The translations under genes were made by a program, and so were the position numbers. From positions 1 to 34,654 of the IMG/VR virus record IMGVR_UViG_3300014720_000094: a stretch of 34,654 nt of DNA. One strand, written 5' to 3'. The first letter of the stretch is position 1, and the number at the start of each line of letters is the position of its first letter. Of the stretch, positions 1-7,284 are shown in pieces. The notes beneath the pieces are model-generated. The model did no database searches. It was given only the letters and a program-made list of their open reading frames with translations, and was not told where the DNA came from. This stretch comes from a virus.

Positions 1-1
1 A

Positions 2-868
2 GTTGATAGCACAGTAGGCCGTAGCTATGATCTTATAATATTTGACGAAGCTGCCCTGTCGGAGCATGGTGAGCGTGCTTTTAACGTTGCACTGCGCCCT
101 ACACTAGACAAGCCTGGTGCAAAGGCCATATTTATATCGACGCCACGTGGGCGTCAAAACTGGTTTAGTCAGTTTTATCAGCGTGGCTTTGACCCGCAGT
201 TTCCAGAGTGGATCAGCATACAGGCGGATTATACTGAGAATACTCGCATGAGTGCACAAGATGTGGCAGAAGCTAGGCGTTCAATGCCCAAATCGGAGTT
301 TGAGCAAGAGTACATGGCCAGCTTTACCAGCTACTTGGGTCAGATCTATGAAGGTTTCTTAGCTGAGTATATCTTAGACGAACTACCACCTACAGTACGT
401 GGTGAAGCTTTTGCCGGCTGTGATCCAGGTTATCGTGACGCCACAGCATTTGTTGTGGTAGTTTATGATCCCGCAACAGAGTACTACTGGGTTGTGCATG
501 ACTACTGTGAAGCAGAGCGCAGCACTGCACAGCATAGTGAACATTTTCACAGGATAATTGACAGGCACAGTCCAGAGGTAATTTTTATAGACAGTGCTGC
601 TGCACAATTTTCCAGTGATCTTGCCTATACCTATGACATTTCAACTACCAAAGCTAAAAAAGACGTACTACCTGGTATTGCCTATCTACAAACAATTATA
701 CAGCAAGGTAGGCTGCGTGTACTCAAAAACTGCGAACATACATTAGCTATGTTAGATCAGTATCGCTGGGACGATCGTGAAGGCTTAGTGCGTGAGCGAC
801 CCAAGCATGACAGGCATAGTCACATAGCAGATGCATTACGGTATGCTATATACAGCTATGTGGTATAA
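2..868 (+). CDS. terL: Terminase large subunit, C-terminal part (5' end outside window)
   Basis: This is the ATPase/nuclease motor that packages DNA into the prohead through the portal. The reading frame is open from the left edge, so 288 residues are visible and the Walker A region lies upstream. A Walker B-like LIIFDEAAL lies near residues 11-19 and a coupling-motif-like STPRG near residue 48. The C-terminal RNase H-like nuclease domain shows its expected acidic residues: Asp in CDPGYRDATAF, Asp in VIFIDSAA, and the late Asp in HSHIADALRYAIY. The ATG at 248 is internal and is not the start. A promoter and an HNH gene follow, the usual packaging neighbourhood. The family call is firm. The packaging type (cos or pac) cannot be judged from this fragment. 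Confidence 0.93.
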   Translation, partial: VDSTVGRSYDLIIFDEAALSEHGERAFNVALRPTLDKPGAKAIFISTPRGRQNWFSQFYQRGFDPQFPEWISIQADYTENTRMSAQDVAEARRSMPKSEFEQEYMASFTSYLGQIYEGFLAEYILDELPPTVRGEAFAGCDPGYRDATAFVVVVYDPATEYYWVVHDYCEAERSTAQHSEHFHRIIDRHSPEVIFIDSAAAQFSSDLAYTYDISTTKAKKDVLPGIAYLQTIIQQGRLRVLKNCEHTLAMLDQYRWDDREGLVRERPKHDRHSHIADALRYAIYSYVV

Positions 869-878
869 AAAAGTGGTA

Positions 879-908
879 TTGACTTTTATTGTGCTTTTGG
901 TATACAAT
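879..908 (+). promoter_or_regulatory. Candidate sigma70-type promoter upstream of the HNH-portal-capsid genes
   Basis: TTGACT (879-884) is followed after 18 bases by TACAAT (903-908). An alternative -10, TATACA at 901-906, has a TGG extension at 898-900 and a 16-base spacer. It lies in the 68-base gap after terL. It aligns well with the promoter at 30092-30120: both read ATTGACTTT, then CTTTT, then TA(T/C)AATAG. It is weaker than the other two promoters in the window. Confidence 0.5.
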
Positions 909-936
909 AGCTAAAATGTGGGAATAGTAAAATTTT

Positions 937-1401
937 ATGGCCATAAATACTAATAAAAGAATCGCCGTTAAGTGGATTAGAGACAAGGCTAAAAGCGCCT
1001 ACGAGAAACAATCACATTGCTATATATGTAACAGTACTAGTGAACTAGAATTACATCATTTACACAGCATTACCCATCTCTTAGAAGTGTGGGCAAAACA
1101 GCGTGGTTATGATGTTAGTACTGATGAGGGCATACTTAGTGTTCGTGACGAGTTTATTAGTGATCACCGTGAGCAGATATATGATTTAGTTTATACCCTG
1201 TGTAATCGACATCATGTACAACTGCACGGAATTTATGGTAAAAGTCCTTTACCTAGTTCGGTCGCTAAGCAACAGCACTGGATACAAGTACAGCAGGAAA
1301 AGCATAAGAGTGGTTTGAGCGGTTATCGTGGTAGCACGCCTCAGTTTGGTTCGTTTAGCGAATTTACAGGAGGCAGCGGTGGCACTAGAAAGACTTCGTA
1401 G
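937..1401 (+). CDS. HNH endonuclease-like protein next to terminase
   Basis: The 154-residue protein has a zinc-binding HNH pattern: Cys28-x2-Cys31 (CYIC), His40-His41 in ELHHLHS, then Cys89 with His92-His93 and His97 in LCNRHHVQLHG. The usual central Asn of HNH enzymes is not obvious; Asp83 (YDLVYTLC) sits near that place. HNH proteins beside terminase are common in long-tailed phages, and in some they are needed for terminase cleavage during packaging. This is family knowledge and the same role is inferred here. A homing-type nuclease is the alternative. The start at ATG 937 gives an intact domain; a GGGAATAG stretch upstream is a poor SD. The C-terminus is low-complexity (Gly/Ser/Thr) and overlaps the portal start by 23 bases. 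Confidence 0.75.
   Translation: MAINTNKRIAVKWIRDKAKSAYEKQSHCYICNSTSELELHHLHSITHLLEVWAKQRGYDVSTDEGILSVRDEFISDHREQIYDLVYTLCNRHHVQLHGIYGKSPLPSSVAKQQHWIQVQQEKHKSGLSGYRGSTPQFGSFSEFTGGSGGTRKTS
1368..1381 (+). promoter_or_regulatory. Ribosome binding site and GTG start that fix the portal start
   Basis: AGGAGG (1368-1373) stands five bases before GTG (1379-1381), in the portal frame and inside the end of the HNH gene. The longer in-frame GTG at 1328 has no SD and would only add HNH-overlapping residues, so 1379 is the preferred start. Confidence 0.8.
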
Positions 1402-2569
1402 CTGGATGGTTGAAAAGCTAAATCCAGCTCAATCAAGAATAGCAGCAGATGAAGGCAGCAGTGTAGAAAGTACACAGCGCGTAGTAACTTACAGAAACGC
1501 TTTTCGTAATCTAGATAGCGTAAACCGATCAATCAATATGGTAGTTAGTGCTTGTAGCTCACTAGACTACGATATTAAAGACAAAGTACATGATGGTGTG
1601 GTTAATGGCATACGTCAAAAAACACTAAACACACTACTTAATTTTCGTCCAAACCCCTATCAAAGCGCACAAGATTTTCGCCGTGAGATATTTAAAGACC
1701 TACTCTTAGACGGCAATGCGTTTATCCATTTTGATGGTACGTTTATGTACCACCTGCCTGCAGATAACGTTGAAATATTAACAGACCCTAAAACGTTTAT
1801 TCGTGGCTATAGATACAATGGTGTAAATGGTGTACCATTTCCTGAGCAGGATGTATTTTACTTTAAAGATATTAACAGTAATAGCATCTATCGCGGAGCT
1901 AGCAGACTTGAAGCATGCTTAGATAATATAGATATACTCTACAGCATGCAAGAGTTTCAGCAAAAGTTTTTTGAAAATGGCACTATTTTTGGCTTGGTGC
2001 TTACTAGCGAGAATACCTTAAGCCCACAGGCTAAGGAAAAAACACTAGCTTACTGGCAGCAGCGATACAACGCTAAAAGTGGTGGACGTAGACCAATTAT
2101 TCTTGATAGCGGCTTAAAGCCATATAAACTACAAGATCAAAAATTTAGCGACCTAGACTTTGACGTGGCAATTAAAACGCACACTGAGCGTATAATGACA
2201 ACCATAGGCGTTCCGCCTATATTACTAATGGGAGGTAATAATGCTAACATTGCCCCTAATTTACGCTTATTTTACATGGAAACAGTATTGCCAATCGTTA
2301 AACTCTATGTTTCCAGCTTGGAGCGATATTTTGGATATGACGTGGAAGCGATAACAAGTAGTGTTAACGCGCTACAGCCAGATATTAGTGAAACAGCAAA
2401 ATATCACAGCACACTAGTTAATGGTGGAATTATTACACCAAATGAAGCTAGACAAGAATTACGGTATCCTAAACTTGAGGGTCAGGATACAATAAGAATA
2501 CCTGCTAATATAGCAGGTTCCGCAGCTGATCCATCGCAAGGTGGTAGGCCTAGTACGACGAGGGAGTAA
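1379..2569 (+). CDS. Portal protein, HK97 family
   Basis: This is the dodecameric ring at one capsid vertex that docks the terminase and later the connector and tail. From the GTG at 1379 the product is 396 residues, a normal length for HK97-type portals. Family-like stretches include LLLDGNAFIHFDG, DVFYFKDIN, IMTTIGVPPILLMGG and the typical late GGIITPNEARQELRYP. The tail (DPSQGGRPSTTRE) is polar and probably disordered. It overlaps the HNH gene by 23 bases and ends one base before the capsid ORF ATG, so translation is probably coupled. The order terminase, HNH, portal, protease/capsid is the HK97 head module. Confidence 0.93.
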   Translation: MALERLRSWMVEKLNPAQSRIAADEGSSVESTQRVVTYRNAFRNLDSVNRSINMVVSACSSLDYDIKDKVHDGVVNGIRQKTLNTLLNFRPNPYQSAQDFRREIFKDLLLDGNAFIHFDGTFMYHLPADNVEILTDPKTFIRGYRYNGVNGVPFPEQDVFYFKDINSNSIYRGASRLEACLDNIDILYSMQEFQQKFFENGTIFGLVLTSENTLSPQAKEKTLAYWQQRYNAKSGGRRPIILDSGLKPYKLQDQKFSDLDFDVAIKTHTERIMTTIGVPPILLMGGNNANIAPNLRLFYMETVLPIVKLYVSSLERYFGYDVEAITSSVNALQPDISETAKYHSTLVNGGIITPNEARQELRYPKLEGQDTIRIPANIAGSAADPSQGGRPSTTRE

Positions 2570-2570
2570 T

Positions 2571-4634
2571 ATGACTAAAAAAATCGATAAATTACTCTAT
2601 TTAAGCAGCAAGTTTACCGCTAGTACAGAAACTGACGATAGCATTTATATTGAAGGATATGCTAGCACAGTAGACCGTGATAGACAAGGTGATGTTATTC
2701 CTATGAAGGCATGGAATGAGGGGTTAAGTAATTACCTTAAAAATCCAATTATACTAGCCTATCACAATCATCAAATGCCTATTGGCAAGATGGTAGAGCA
2801 TAAAGTCACTGATCAAGGATTGTGGGTACGTGCCCAGATTCCTCAGGAAGTAGGTGATGTTTACAAGCTGATTAAAAAGGGTATCTTAAGCGCGTTTAGC
2901 GTAGGATTTAGAGTTCGTGATGCTGATTATGACAGCGCCTCAGAATCTTTTCTTATCAAGGAATTGGAGTTACATGAAATTAGTGTAGTTTCAGTACCAG
3001 CTAATCAAAACACACTATTTAGTTTAGCCAAGGCATTTGATAATGCCACAGAGTTTGAATTATATAAACAGCAATTTGCACCAGCGCCAGTGGAATCAGC
3101 TAAACAGCTTGATACACCAAAAGCAGCAAAAAGCACAACAAAAGAGGAATGGGACATGGATCCAAAAGAGTTAGAAAAGTTACTAGCAGATGCTGCTGCT
3201 AAAGCTGCTGAACAAACTGCTAAAGCCGTATTAGAGGCACAAACAAAGGCTGCTGAAGAGGCACAACGTAAGCTGCAAGATGAAGAAGCCCTACAGGCTA
3301 AAATCAAGGCTGCTGTAAGTGCAGTTACTCCACAAGCACCAGCTGTACAAACAATTGATACTGGTGCAGAGCGTCTACTAAGCGACATTGAAAAGCGCCT
3401 AGAAGATCAAGCTACAGAGCACAGAACAGCCCTAGAGGGTCTAGAGAGTGCTATTAAAGAAAAAGCTAAAGAGCTAGAAGCCCTACAAAACAAGAGTGGC
3501 GAACTAGAAGCACTACAGCGTAGTCGTATGCAATTTGCCGAGCCAAAGGAAATTGATATTGCTTATCTTGACAAAGAAAAGGCAGTTCTTGCCAGCAAGA
3601 TCTTACGCAAGCCAATGGAATATACCAAGTTTGGTAAGCAGCTATTAGAAAAAGCAGCTACATTTGGTGCAGCAGCTCGTGGTCCACGCGATAGCGGCGG
3701 TGCTATCAGTGAAATCTGGGAACAAGAAGTTAGCACAACACTAGAAAGCGAAATGCGTCGTCAGCTAGTTGTTGTTGGTTCAATTCGTCAGATTCCTATG
3801 AGCCAACCTGTAATGCGTATTCCAACAAATCCAGATACAGGCGACGATGCTACATGGATCGTTGGTAGTTCAGCAGCTACTCCAAAAACAGAAGCTACTG
3901 TTTATGGTGCAGCAGCCAGCAGCGGTACAGCTCGTACACATACACTAAAAGAAGTTACTCTACAAGCATACAAGCTTGCTACAAAAGAGTATATTGCTTT
4001 TGAAGAAGACGAGGATAGCCTAATTCCAGTTCTACCACTAGTACGTGATGCACTAAGCCGTCGTATGGCTAAGTCACTAGATCTAGCAATGTTAGCTGGT
4101 GCTGGTAGTGTAAACAGTACACCTATTAAAGGTTTACTAGCACATGACGCAGCTGGCGGCACACCAAACGTTACAATTGCATCGTCAGGCGGTGTTTTTA
4201 AGCTAAAAGTTAGTGATATTATGAGTGCTCGTAAAGCAATGGGTGCCTGGGGCCTAAATCCTAGCGAACTAATTGTTTTTGTAACTACACAAGGTTACTA
4301 TGAGCTATTAGAAGACAGCAACTTCCTAACAGTTGACAAAGTTGGTGATCGTGCTACAATTCTAACAGGTCAGATTGGTAGCATTGGTAATACACCAGTT
4401 GTTGTAAGCGCAAGCTTCCCAGCTATTACTGGTGCAACAGGTGATGCAAGTGCTGTAATTTTCAATCCACGTAACTTCCTAGCAGGACAACATCGTGGTA
4501 TGCGTCTTGACAGCGATGATTTCGTAGTTGAGCAGCGTAGTGTACTAGTAGCTAGTATGCGTGTTGGCATGACAATTCTTTCAGAGAATTTTGCCACAGA
4601 CGGATACAGCACAGTAGCAGTTCGTTACGCATAA
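2571..4634 (+). CDS. Prohead protease - delta/scaffold - major capsid protein fusion (HK97 type)
   Basis: One 687-residue ORF carries two normally separate proteins. Residues ~20-155 are an HK97-type prohead protease (family U35): EGYASTVDRDRQGDVIP, His67 in NHQMPIG, Ser110 in ILSAFSVGF, and the closing ELHEISVVSVPANQNT. Residues ~155-195 form a linker. Residues ~196-330 are an Ala/Glu/Lys-rich coiled coil, as expected for a capsid delta/scaffold domain. The rest is an HK97-fold capsid protein (RQIPMSQPVMRIP, LSRRMAKSLDLAMLAGAG, NFLAGQHRGMRL). The start is ATG 2571 after AGGGAG (2561-2566); the in-frame GTG at 2541 lies inside the portal gene and lacks an SD. A second SD/ATG at 3143-3158 could yield the scaffold-capsid part alone (492 residues). 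Leu codons are mainly CTA and Arg codons CGT, unlike the tail-tip genes. Confidence 0.92.
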   Translation: MTKKIDKLLYLSSKFTASTETDDSIYIEGYASTVDRDRQGDVIPMKAWNEGLSNYLKNPIILAYHNHQMPIGKMVEHKVTDQGLWVRAQIPQEVGDVYKLIKKGILSAFSVGFRVRDADYDSASESFLIKELELHEISVVSVPANQNTLFSLAKAFDNATEFELYKQQFAPAPVESAKQLDTPKAAKSTTKEEWDMDPKELEKLLADAAAKAAEQTAKAVLEAQTKAAEEAQRKLQDEEALQAKIKAAVSAVTPQAPAVQTIDTGAERLLSDIEKRLEDQATEHRTALEGLESAIKEKAKELEALQNKSGELEALQRSRMQFAEPKEIDIAYLDKEKAVLASKILRKPMEYTKFGKQLLEKAATFGAAARGPRDSGGAISEIWEQEVSTTLESEMRRQLVVVGSIRQIPMSQPVMRIPTNPDTGDDATWIVGSSAATPKTEATVYGAAASSGTARTHTLKEVTLQAYKLATKEYIAFEEDEDSLIPVLPLVRDALSRRMAKSLDLAMLAGAGSVNSTPIKGLLAHDAAGGTPNVTIASSGGVFKLKVSDIMSARKAMGAWGLNPSELIVFVTTQGYYELLEDSNFLTVDKVGDRATILTGQIGSIGNTPVVVSASFPAITGATGDASAVIFNPRNFLAGQHRGMRLDSDDFVVEQRSVLVASMRVGMTILSENFATDGYSTVAVRYA
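3143..3158 (+). promoter_or_regulatory. Internal SD and ATG inside the protease-capsid ORF (nested capsid start)
   Basis: AGAGGA (3143-3148) lies seven bases before an in-frame ATG (3156-3158), exactly at the junction between the protease linker and the delta domain. The product would begin MDPKELEKLL and be 492 residues, a normal length for an HK97 capsid protein with delta domain. That use of the site is inferred. Confidence 0.6.
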
Positions 4635-4649
4635 TAGTAGTTTATACAG

Positions 4650-4697
4650 GCAGGATTCGCAAGAGTCCTGCTTCCAAAGCCCTGTGGTTTTGGAAGC
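4650..4697 (+). other. Two adjoining hairpins between capsid and connector genes
   Basis: Hairpin 1 pairs GCAGGA (4650-4655) with TCCTGC (4666-4671). Hairpin 2 pairs GCTTCCAAA (4670-4678) with TTTGGAAGC (4689-4697). They share bases 4670-4671, so they compete at the edge. No U-tract follows; instead the connector SD (AAGGAG, 4700-4705) comes at once. They may protect the 3' end of capsid mRNA, weaken read-through, or modulate translation of the next gene. Confidence 0.6.
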
Positions 4698-4712
4698 AGA
4701 AGGAGTTTTTAT

Positions 4713-5282
4713 ATGGCCGATCTAATTACTAGAAATGAATATAAAGATTACATGGGGATTAGTACAAACAACAAAGACAAAGAAATAGACTTGTTAATTC
4801 CTATGGTTAGTCAGCTGGTAAAAACTTATTGCCGCAGAACATTTATAGACCACATCTTCGACCCTAAACTGGAAATATTTGAAGGTGGTTTTAGCGACTT
4901 AATACTAAGTGAAACACCAGTAATAGATGTACTTGATTTTAGCTACAGCACAGACTATGGTCAAACCTATCAATCACTAGCCAAATACGAAGATTGGGTA
5001 CTTGTTGGCAATACAATCAAAGCAATACCAATGGGTACTACTTGGAATAAACTAATCAACGGTTTTCAGGTAGAGTATCAAGGTGGTTATGCGGATGGCA
5101 CACCTGCAGACCTTAAACTGGCAGTGTTAGACTTACTAGAATACTATACCAAAAATAACAGTGCTGTGCATGTAAACCGTGATGTTACACCAAATGTAAC
5201 GCAAATACAGTATATAGCTACCAGCAACTTTCCAGCACATATCAAGCGCGTGCTTGATCAATACGTTGCGGATTATGCATAA
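4713..5282 (+). CDS. Head-tail connector protein (HK97 gp6-like)
   Basis: The 189-residue protein begins LITRNEYKDYMGI and continues with a helical segment (DKEIDLLIPMVSQLVKTYCRRTF). This is typical of the gp6-like/DNA-packaging adaptor family that forms a ring under the portal. Later elements (VEYQGGYADGTPADLKLAVLDLLEYYTKN) match the family helix that follows a GGY-type turn. Its place directly after the capsid gene supports the role. Translation starts at ATG 4713 behind AAGGAG with a seven-base spacer. The stop overlaps the next ATG (TAATG), so the two genes are probably coupled. Confidence 0.82.
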   Translation: MADLITRNEYKDYMGISTNNKDKEIDLLIPMVSQLVKTYCRRTFIDHIFDPKLEIFEGGFSDLILSETPVIDVLDFSYSTDYGQTYQSLAKYEDWVLVGNTIKAIPMGTTWNKLINGFQVEYQGGYADGTPADLKLAVLDLLEYYTKNNSAVHVNRDVTPNVTQIQYIATSNFPAHIKRVLDQYVADYA

Positions 5283-6769
5283 TGGCCAGCACTGATAAAA
5301 CAGTTAGGGAATGGCTAGAAGAAATAACCAGTGAAGTAACTCGTAAACAACTAACTAGCGGAAATACCTTACATTTTGTACCTATTAATATGAAGGCACT
5401 TGAGGTATCATTAGGAGATGCTAAACTAGCATTTACTAAAGCTAACGAAGAAGAATTACAGGCCGCTTTAGCAGAAGCAGAAAAAGGTAAAGAAGATGCT
5501 GGTGCTGGTGCTGGTGCTTTTGCGCAAATGGGCAGTACTTTAAGTGGTATTACTAAGATAACAGACTTAATAAGTTTTGCTGATTTAAGAAATAAACTAG
5601 CAAGTTTTATACAAAGAACACATCCTACTAGTGTTATACAAAGCGGCGGTAAATTTTATAATAGTAAAAACGAAGAATTAACTGGAGCCAATATAATAGC
5701 CAATACTCCAGCTACAGTTTATGAAGGTAGTAAGAGTTCTGAGAACGTAATAGGTGTACTATATCCAAGCTATAGATCTACTCAAGAAAATTTATTTAAA
5801 CAATTTATAAATAAAGAAATATCTAAATTTATAAATACAAATATTTATAAAGATCCTAAATATAAGGGAGCTTTTGATGTAGGGCATATAATTGGAAATT
5901 CTGTTCTTGGAAAAACAGCAGTATCAGAAAGACTAACAAGCGTTATTAATAGAATACAAGGTATATTAGATACTGAAACTCAATGGAGTAGTCAAGTACA
6001 ACAATTAGAACAAATTCAGGGTAAAATTAGAACTATACTAAATGAGTTAAAAGAAAAAAGTACATATGGCCCGAAAATAGAAGCAACTCTTACACAAGAT
6101 ACTAGAAGCGCATTATTAAGCGTAGGTGCTCTAATAGTTATAGTACAAGAACGCAGAGAAAATCAAGTAGAATATGGTAGTTTGATTGAGGGTGCGGCAG
6201 GCAGAAAATTAACAGAATTATTATCTTTATTAGGCTTTTCTGATTCATTGGCTGAAATTGCTGAACAAAGAATTTACGAGAGCCTTAAAGACGGAATTAT
6301 AACTACAAAAGGAAAGCTACGTCAAAAAAAGATTACAACAAATCCTGCTAAAAGAAGCCCTGCAAGTACTACTCAAGCCAGAGTAAAAATGAATACTAGT
6401 ATTAAATCAAAGCCATTGCCAGCACTAAAAGCAGGTTTGAATGATACTACTACTTCATTACAAAATCTACTCAACCAAAAATTAGTAGAAACCGTCAAAC
6501 AAAACATGGGTAGTGGTAACAGACGAGACATACTTAACCTACGTACTGGCAGGTTTGCAGAAAGTGTTCAAGCACAGCGTGTTAGTCAAAGTCGTCGTGG
6601 TATGATAAGCGTATTCTACAGTTACATGCGTAATCCTTATGCAACTTTTAGTAGTGGTGGCCAACAAGAGCGTCCAACCAGTAGAGATCCCAAACTGCTA
6701 ATTTCTCGGTCAATTAGACAAATAGCAGCCGAACTAATGATTACTAATCTAAGAAGTATTAACACATGA
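5282..6769 (+). CDS. Large neck/tail-completion protein with gp10-like C-terminus
   Basis: In HK97-like phages this position is filled by small neck or tail-completion proteins of about 110-150 residues; this product has 495. Residues ~415-495 (LNLRTGRFAESV, SVFYSYMRNPYATF, ISRSIRQIAAELM) resemble the HK97 gp10/tail-completion family. The upstream ~400 residues are not recognised: a helical N-terminus, a short GAGAGAGAF linker near residue 75 encoded by a tandem GGTGCT repeat, then a charged helical region (~170-340) with coiled-coil character and a basic segment near 345-370. The extension may be a neck decoration or a joined extra gene. It is translationally coupled at both ends (TAATG upstream, ATGA downstream). 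The role comes mainly from position and the C-terminal motif. Confidence 0.6.
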   Translation: MASTDKTVREWLEEITSEVTRKQLTSGNTLHFVPINMKALEVSLGDAKLAFTKANEEELQAALAEAEKGKEDAGAGAGAFAQMGSTLSGITKITDLISFADLRNKLASFIQRTHPTSVIQSGGKFYNSKNEELTGANIIANTPATVYEGSKSSENVIGVLYPSYRSTQENLFKQFINKEISKFINTNIYKDPKYKGAFDVGHIIGNSVLGKTAVSERLTSVINRIQGILDTETQWSSQVQQLEQIQGKIRTILNELKEKSTYGPKIEATLTQDTRSALLSVGALIVIVQERRENQVEYGSLIEGAAGRKLTELLSLLGFSDSLAEIAEQRIYESLKDGIITTKGKLRQKKITTNPAKRSPASTTQARVKMNTSIKSKPLPALKAGLNDTTTSLQNLLNQKLVETVKQNMGSGNRRDILNLRTGRFAESVQAQRVSQSRRGMISVFYSYMRNPYATFSSGGQQERPTSRDPKLLISRSIRQIAAELMITNLRSINT

Positions 6770-7209
6770 GCAAGCGAACACAAATATTACAGGCACTTGC
6801 AGAAACTTTTAAAACTATAGATGGTAATACACCTTATACAACTAATCTACAAAACCAAAGTTTTGCTAAACTAAAATTTTGGGACGAGGTAAATGATTTC
6901 CCGGCCGTTTACTTATCGCCTAGTAGTGAAACGCGGGAGTATTTGCCTGGAGATTTTAAGTGGGGTTTTCTAAGAGTTTGCGTAAAAGTATATTGCAAAG
7001 ACGAAGAACTAGCACAGGAGCAATTAGAAGCCTTGCTTAGTGACCTAGAAACGTGCATAGACAGAAATCGTAGACTGGTATACGATACAACGAACAACCA
7101 TGAAACCACAGAAATTTTAATAGACTCAATAACTACAGATGAAGGATTATTAACTCCTTTTGCGGTTGGTGAAATCTATTTACAGGTTCGTTATCAAATT
7201 ATGAATTAA
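6766..7209 (+). CDS. Tail terminator-like protein
   Basis: The 147-residue protein sits between the neck protein and the tail tube protein, where lambda gpU/HK97-type tail terminators lie. These form a ring that stops tail tube growth and joins tail to head. The fold pattern fits: an N-terminal helix (RTQILQALAETFKTI), a beta segment with FPAVYLSPSSETRE, a strand-rich middle (WGFLRVCVKVYCKD), a long acidic helix (EELAQEQLEALLSDLETCID) and closing strands (FAVGEIYLQVRYQI). The start overlaps the preceding stop as ATGA. The assignment is by position and general pattern rather than by a diagnostic motif. Confidence 0.65.
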   Translation: MSKRTQILQALAETFKTIDGNTPYTTNLQNQSFAKLKFWDEVNDFPAVYLSPSSETREYLPGDFKWGFLRVCVKVYCKDEELAQEQLEALLSDLETCIDRNRRLVYDTTNNHETTEILIDSITTDEGLLTPFAVGEIYLQVRYQIMN

Positions 7210-7250
7210 CAATATTTTATAGCCTAACGCAGATAAAAGTCTTGTAAAAG

Positions 7251-7271
7251 CTAGAAAATATTTCTTTCTAG
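7251..7271 (+). other. Small hairpin before the tail tube gene
   Basis: CTAGAAA (7251-7257) pairs with TTTCTAG (7265-7271) just upstream of the SD AAGGA (7274-7278) in the 75-base gap. The stem is short and A+T-rich; it may be chance or a 5' leader structure of the tail tube mRNA. Confidence 0.35.
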
Positions 7272-7284
7272 AAAAGGATAGAGT

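Noticed and set aside
1328-1378. Portal start at GTG 1328
   Set aside because: No SD there, while AGGAGG precedes the in-frame GTG at 1379 and gives a normal portal N-terminus.
2541-2570. Capsid ORF start at GTG 2541
   Set aside because: It lies inside the portal gene without SD. ATG 2571 follows AGGGAG and starts a typical protease.
3005-3388. Reverse ORF of 127 residues opposite the delta domain
   Set aside because: Low-complexity Ala/Ser/Cys translation of the antisense of an Ala-rich coding stretch; no initiation signals.
2571-4634. Fusion as a sequencing frameshift artefact
   Set aside because: Both domains are intact in one frame, with a plausible linker and a nested start. A missing stop would need a substitution rather than a length error, so I treat the fusion as real.
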